This document shows, piece by piece, positions 45,231 to 47,902 of a DNA stretch of 47,902 nucleotides. The stretch spans positions 1-47,902 of the IMG/VR virus record IMGVR_UViG_3300019881_000001. One strand, written 5' to 3'. Within the stretch, counting starts at the first letter, position 1. Each line of letters begins with the position of its first letter. The translations under genes were made by a program, and so were the position numbers. This DNA is from a virus. Below the pieces are notes generated by a model. It saw only the letters and a list, made by a program, of their open reading frames with translations, was not told the origin of the DNA and searched no databases.

Positions 45231-45340
45231 TTCGGCGCACCCTTCGCACCTTGCTTGCTGCCACCCTTGGGCGGCTTTTTCCCCTGCGGCTTCTGTGTCG
45301 GCGGCGGCTGGTTCTTCCTGCCGAAGTTGAAGACGCTCAT
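45227..45340 (-). CDS. Small basic Lys/Pro/Gly-rich protein (37 aa)
   Basis: The product is highly basic with many Lys, Pro and Gly (KPQGKKPPKGGSKQGAKG) and should be disordered. It may bind nucleic acid. Overlaps both neighbours. Confidence 0.5.
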   Translation of the reverse strand: MSVFNFGRKNQPPPTQKPQGKKPPKGGSKQGAKGAPK

Positions 45341-45486
45341 CAGGCCGCTCCCCGTCCCCACGCCGTGGCCTTCCGTCCGCGCCCCTTGCCAGCGACGATC
45401 CGCGTGAGCCGGGTCTTGCGGTGCATCCTGTGACCGGCGTGCTTGCGGCGAGTCGTGGCGCGTGTGTTGCCGTCGTGGCGCGGCAT
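45340..45486 (-). CDS. Small Arg/Lys-rich protein (48 aa)
   Basis: Very basic (RATTRRKHAGHRMHRKTRLT) with a second basic block (GKGRGRKA). ATG touches the excisionase stop. Nucleic-acid binding is likely, function unknown. Confidence 0.5.
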   Translation of the reverse strand: MPRHDGNTRATTRRKHAGHRMHRKTRLTRIVAGKGRGRKATAWGRGAA

Positions 45487-45671
45487 CAGCTGGCCGCCTT
45501 GACGGACTTGGTCATCGCGTCGAGGTCGGCGCGGTTGATGCGCAGCAGGCGGGGCCCGACGCGATGTGCGGGGAGCAGGCCCCTGTAAATCCAGCGCCTG
45601 ATCGTGGAGGTGTCCACCTTCATGTAGGTGGCCGCTTCAGCGGGGCTGAGTTCCTGGGGTTCTGTGCTCAC
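45486..45671 (-). CDS. Excisionase-like/MerR-type HTH protein
   Basis: The 61-aa product has LSPAEAATYMKVDTSTIRRW-I-Y-R-G-L-L-P-A-H-R-V-G, the winged-helix motif of the excisionase/AlpA/MerR-like group. It is the first gene of the leftward early operon and faces the repressor. It could be the recombination directionality factor for the serine integrase or a Cro-like regulator. GTG 45671 lies at the predicted transcript start, so it may be leaderless. Confidence 0.75.
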   Translation of the reverse strand: MSTEPQELSPAEAATYMKVDTSTIRRWIYRGLLPAHRVGPRLLRINRADLDAMTKSVKAAS

Positions 45672-45679
45672 AAGATGTA

Positions 45680-45708
45680 AAGCTAGGCGTAGGTCGACAC
45701 GATGTCAA
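45680..45708 (-). promoter_or_regulatory. Early leftward promoter
   Basis: On the minus strand, TTGACA (complement of 45703-45708) and TAGCTT (complement of 45680-45685) are separated by 17 bases. The start point would fall at about 45673, next to the GTG of the excisionase-like gene. The first GCGTAGGTCGACA repeat lies in the spacer. Confidence 0.6.
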
Positions 45709-45778
45709 CACCAGAACGTGCCTAGATACGCACAATGTCACCTTTGCACAGATGTGCCTAGACATGCGTAGGTCGACA
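45687..45778. promoter_or_regulatory. Immunity-region operator repeats
   Basis: The 106-base gap between the divergent early operon and repressor holds two direct repeats of GCGTAGGTCGACA (45687-45699, 45766-45778) and two copies of GTGCCTAGA followed by (TA or CAT) and GC (45718-45731, 45754-45767). The outer copies lie over the early promoter and at the repressor start. This is the layout of a repressor-controlled switch. Confidence 0.6.
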
Positions 45779-46146
45779 TGGCACGATGGATCTCGATGGG
45801 TACACCAGAGCAGGTCCGCCTCGGCCAGCTGATCAAGGAACGGCGAGAGTTCCGCGGGATCTACACCGTGAACGAAGCCGCCCGGCAGTCAGAGATCAGC
45901 CGCGACACATGGGCGAAAGTTGAGAACGGGGAGCCGGCCAAGCCGGTCACCTACCGGAAGATCGAAGACACCCTGCTGTGGGCACACGGCTCATGCGGGG
46001 CGATCCTGGCAGGCGGGGACCCTGCGCCTCTGCTGCAGCCCGCGTCGCCCCTCCCGGAGTTGGATAGAGACCAGCTCCGGGAGGCTCTGCGGCGGTTCCG
46101 CCAGGCCGCGGACGACCTGGAAGCCTTGATCAATCGGGAGCTGTAG
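45778..46146 (+). CDS. XRE-type immunity repressor
   Basis: The 122-aa product (or 116 aa from ATG 45796) has a Cro/C1-like HTH at about 10-75: VRLGQLIKERREFRGIYTVN, EAARQSEISRDTWAKVENGE, and a TYRKIEDTL helix. The C-terminal part has LLQPASPLPEL and a coiled helix for dimerisation. It faces the early operon across repeated sites and lies next to the integrase, the usual place of a maintenance repressor. No Shine-Dalgarno sequence is visible. Confidence 0.75.
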   Translation: MARWISMGTPEQVRLGQLIKERREFRGIYTVNEAARQSEISRDTWAKVENGEPAKPVTYRKIEDTLLWAHGSCGAILAGGDPAPLLQPASPLPELDRDQLREALRRFRQAADDLEALINREL

Positions 46147-46393
46147 CCCTCGCGATCACTTCATTCACCCGCTCCAGTGCGGCCAGGATCTCCGCTCTGA
46201 TCCGCAGCAACTCCCGCACGTCTTCCCCCACCCTGTAACCCACTAGTAACTCACCGTTCCCCGCCTCGTTGTATCGGACGGCGGGTGTCGGCGGCTTACG
46301 TAACCCCGTGGTTGTCGACACCCGTCCCATCGCTGGAACGGTCCAAACGTTTCGGCCGCGACCACAATTCACCGGGTACCGGACAGTCACCAT
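46130..46393 (-). CDS. Hypothetical protein downstream of int (87 aa)
   Basis: The frame starts 20 bases after the integrase stop and overlaps the repressor end by 17 bases on the opposite strand. The last 45 residues form a helical segment (VRELLRIRAEILAALERVNE). The first part is less convincing and a start at ATG 46330 is possible. No family recognised. Confidence 0.4.
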   Translation of the reverse strand: MVTVRYPVNCGRGRNVWTVPAMGRVSTTTGLRKPPTPAVRYNEAGNGELLVGYRVGEDVRELLRIRAEILAALERVNEVIARATAPD

Positions 46394-46412
46394 GAATATG
46401 GGGGCGTTCTAC

Positions 46413-47864
46413 CTATACCGGTTTCCGGCGCTCCACCTTTACGCGTGATGGATCGAAGCCCGGCCCACGCGTCTCCACCGGTAACACCGTGATCTTGAAC
46501 AAGGCGCTCACGGTCGCAGACCGCACGTCGATGGGTTCCGCATCCCATTGCTCCCGGGTGATGCCGGCCATCCGTGCAAGCATCCGCTTCTCGGTGCCCG
46601 TGGCCAACTGGGCGCGCAGCTGCTCGATCTTCCGGTCGAAGCTCACCATCGACTTCACCAGCCATGCCGGGTCCACATCCGGGTGTTCGGCGAGCTCATC
46701 CAACGTCACTCTGACACCATCCCTGCGGCGCTCGAGACTGACGATCTCCGCGCCCATACCTGGCCGCTCGGACTCGGCGTAGATGGCGTCGATGAACGCA
46801 GGCTCGTTCAGTCTCCGCAGGGTGCGGCCGATGACGTACTCGTCCAGGAGCCGGATGTTGCGGGACACCCGGTTCGGGCAGTCCCGGTTGTTGCAGTAGT
46901 ACTGCCGTGCCTTCGCCGACCGGCCAACGATTGGCTTGGTCCACAGTGGGCCAGCGCACGAACTACACTTCGCATCCCCGCTCAGCAGATGCACGCGCTC
47001 CCGGCCATGGGAGGGGAACAGTTCCGTCTTCCGCTTCAGCAGAGCCTTCAGATCCTCCCAATCCTCGCGGGGGATGATCGGCTCCCACCCGGCGTCGAGC
47101 AACTGCACCGGGGAGTCCCTGGTCTCCTTGTACGCGATGAGTCCGGCGATCCTCGGGGTCAGCATCCACTGCCGGAACCCTGACGGGGTCCACTTGTTCC
47201 CGTTCGTGGTGGTGGACACCGTGTTCAGCCAGGCGATCACGCCGCCCTGCGATTGGCCGGCCAGGAATCTGGTGATGGCCTCGCGTCCAGCAGATGCCTC
47301 CTCCTCGACGATCTGCGACAGATCGAACAGCGGCTTGCCTGTCACCCCGGTCTCACCCGTGGGGATGCCGTAGCCGAACGGACGGTTGCCACCACCGGTC
47401 GGCCTGCCTGCCTTGGCGCGGGCTTCGTTGGCTCGCTTGACGCGACGCGAGGTGTCGGCGGACGCCTTGCATGCCTGTGCGACTTCGATGCGCAGGATGA
47501 ACCGGTCGTCCTCACTGTTCAGGTCCCTCGTGCCTTGCGGTGACGCCATCGGGAAGTGCTTGTCGTCGGCGAGCTTAAGCAGCAGTTCGAGATCCCAGGG
47601 CTGCCGGATGAGCCGGTCGCCGTGGTACACAAGGATCCCGTCCAGCTTGCCGGTCTCGATGTCGGTCAGCATCCTGTCCCATGCGGGGCGTTTGCGGTCC
47701 CGCTTCCACGCGGAGCGGGAGTTGTCCGGGTAGACCTCGCGGATCCTCCAGCCCAGACGCTCAGCTAGCGCGCGGCAATCAGCCTCTTGCCGTTCGACCT
47801 TCTCGAGCGAGCCGTCCGGGGCGTAGCTGAGGCGGCAGTAGATGCCTGCGCTTTGAGGATCCAT
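46413..47864 (-). CDS. int: Large serine integrase
   Basis: The 483-aa product (from ATG 47864) has a serine-recombinase catalytic domain: GIYCRLS with nucleophile S13, ERQEADC, and H-G-D-R-L-I-R. A recombinase domain (about 170-270, RPFGYGIPTG) follows, then a zinc ribbon (CSSC...YYCNNRDCPN) and a coiled coil (SLERRRDGVRVTLDELAEHP and on), the layout of phage integrases such as those of phiC31 and Bxb1. A TTG extension of 11 codons would begin 33 bases upstream, but TATACT six bases before ATG favours the leaderless ATG. It directs attP x attB integration. Confidence 0.95.
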   Translation of the reverse strand: MDPQSAGIYCRLSYAPDGSLEKVERQEADCRALAERLGWRIREVYPDNSRSAWKRDRKRPAWDRMLTDIETGKLDGILVYHGDRLIRQPWDLELLLKLADDKHFPMASPQGTRDLNSEDDRFILRIEVAQACKASADTSRRVKRANEARAKAGRPTGGGNRPFGYGIPTGETGVTGKPLFDLSQIVEEEASAGREAITRFLAGQSQGGVIAWLNTVSTTTNGNKWTPSGFRQWMLTPRIAGLIAYKETRDSPVQLLDAGWEPIIPREDWEDLKALLKRKTELFPSHGRERVHLLSGDAKCSSCAGPLWTKPIVGRSAKARQYYCNNRDCPNRVSRNIRLLDEYVIGRTLRRLNEPAFIDAIYAESERPGMGAEIVSLERRRDGVRVTLDELAEHPDVDPAWLVKSMVSFDRKIEQLRAQLATGTEKRMLARMAGITREQWDAEPIDVRSATVSALFKITVLPVETRGPGFDPSRVKVERRKPV

Positions 47865-47902
47865 GGGTTGAGTATACGTGACCGCTTGACAAGCCAACCG
47901 CG
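47776..47902. repeat. Terminal direct repeat, right copy (circle overlap)
   Basis: Exact copy of bases 1-127. It ends four bases past the centre of the candidate attP, so the attachment site is complete only at the left end. Confidence 0.93.

Noticed and set aside
46140-46412. attP downstream of int
   Set aside because: This gap-like stretch has no dyad as good as the one at 97-150, though it remains the second choice.
1-47902. CRISPR array, insertion sequence or rRNA
   Set aside because: No regularly spaced repeats, transposase motifs or rRNA segments were seen on either strand.

Overview
The window is the complete circular genome of a temperate, siphovirus-type phage (or its excised prophage) of a GC-rich actinobacterium. 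Bases 1-127 recur exactly at 47776-47902, so the unit is a circle of about 47,775 bp opened at an arbitrary point. The actinobacterial assignment rests on the strong GC bias, a WhiB-family regulator, an MmpS-like protein, the DUF6221 protein, leaderless promoters and many four-base stop/start overlaps. No mycolyl-arabinogalactan esterase (lysin B) was recognised beside the endolysin, which argues weakly against a mycolate-walled host.

Lysogeny and accessory region. A large serine integrase (46413-47864, minus) starts at the circle junction. Next to its start codon is a 54-bp interrupted palindrome (97-150) that is a good candidate attP. A rightward accessory operon (175-4278) follows. It encodes an Ltp-type superinfection-exclusion protein, a signal-peptide protein between terminator hairpins, a DUF6221 protein, a frame-broken NUMOD4 homing-endonuclease relic and several unknowns. 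It ends at a strong bidirectional terminator (4314-4357).

Late region (28869 down to 4421, minus strand). In transcription order: small zinc-type and membrane proteins, HNH endonuclease, small and large terminase, portal, prohead protease, HK97-type capsid, a glycosyltransferase, head-associated proteins including a 700-aa LamG protein with about nine C-terminal repeats, head-tail connector and tail terminator, tail tube, frameshifted tail chaperone, tape measure, LamG tail protein, Gly-rich fibre, an LmbE/PIG-L deacetylase, amidase endolysin and two small holin-like proteins.

Switch between the regions (28870-30143). A small rightward operon begins with a ribbon-helix-helix regulator. It diverges from the late operon across two palindromes that overlap promoter-like sequences. 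Beyond it lie a tRNA-like fold and a strong double terminator.

Early region (45671 down to 30144, minus strand). It begins with an excisionase-like HTH gene opposite an XRE-type repressor (45778-46146), with repeated operator-like sequences between them. It carries dozens of tiny overlapping genes (zinc knuckles and membrane peptides), WhiB, a possible RusA resolvase, an Erf annealing protein, an XRE regulator, a SLOG/DUF2493 protein, HNH, a replication initiator, a Mom-like DNA-modification protein, a DnaB-type helicase and a SPPY DNA methyltransferase. The most notable biology is a Mom-like enzyme and a DNA methyltransferase flanking the replicative helicase, together with several layers of probable superinfection and host-surface interference (Ltp, WhiB, LmbE, MmpS-like protein, glycosyltransferase).
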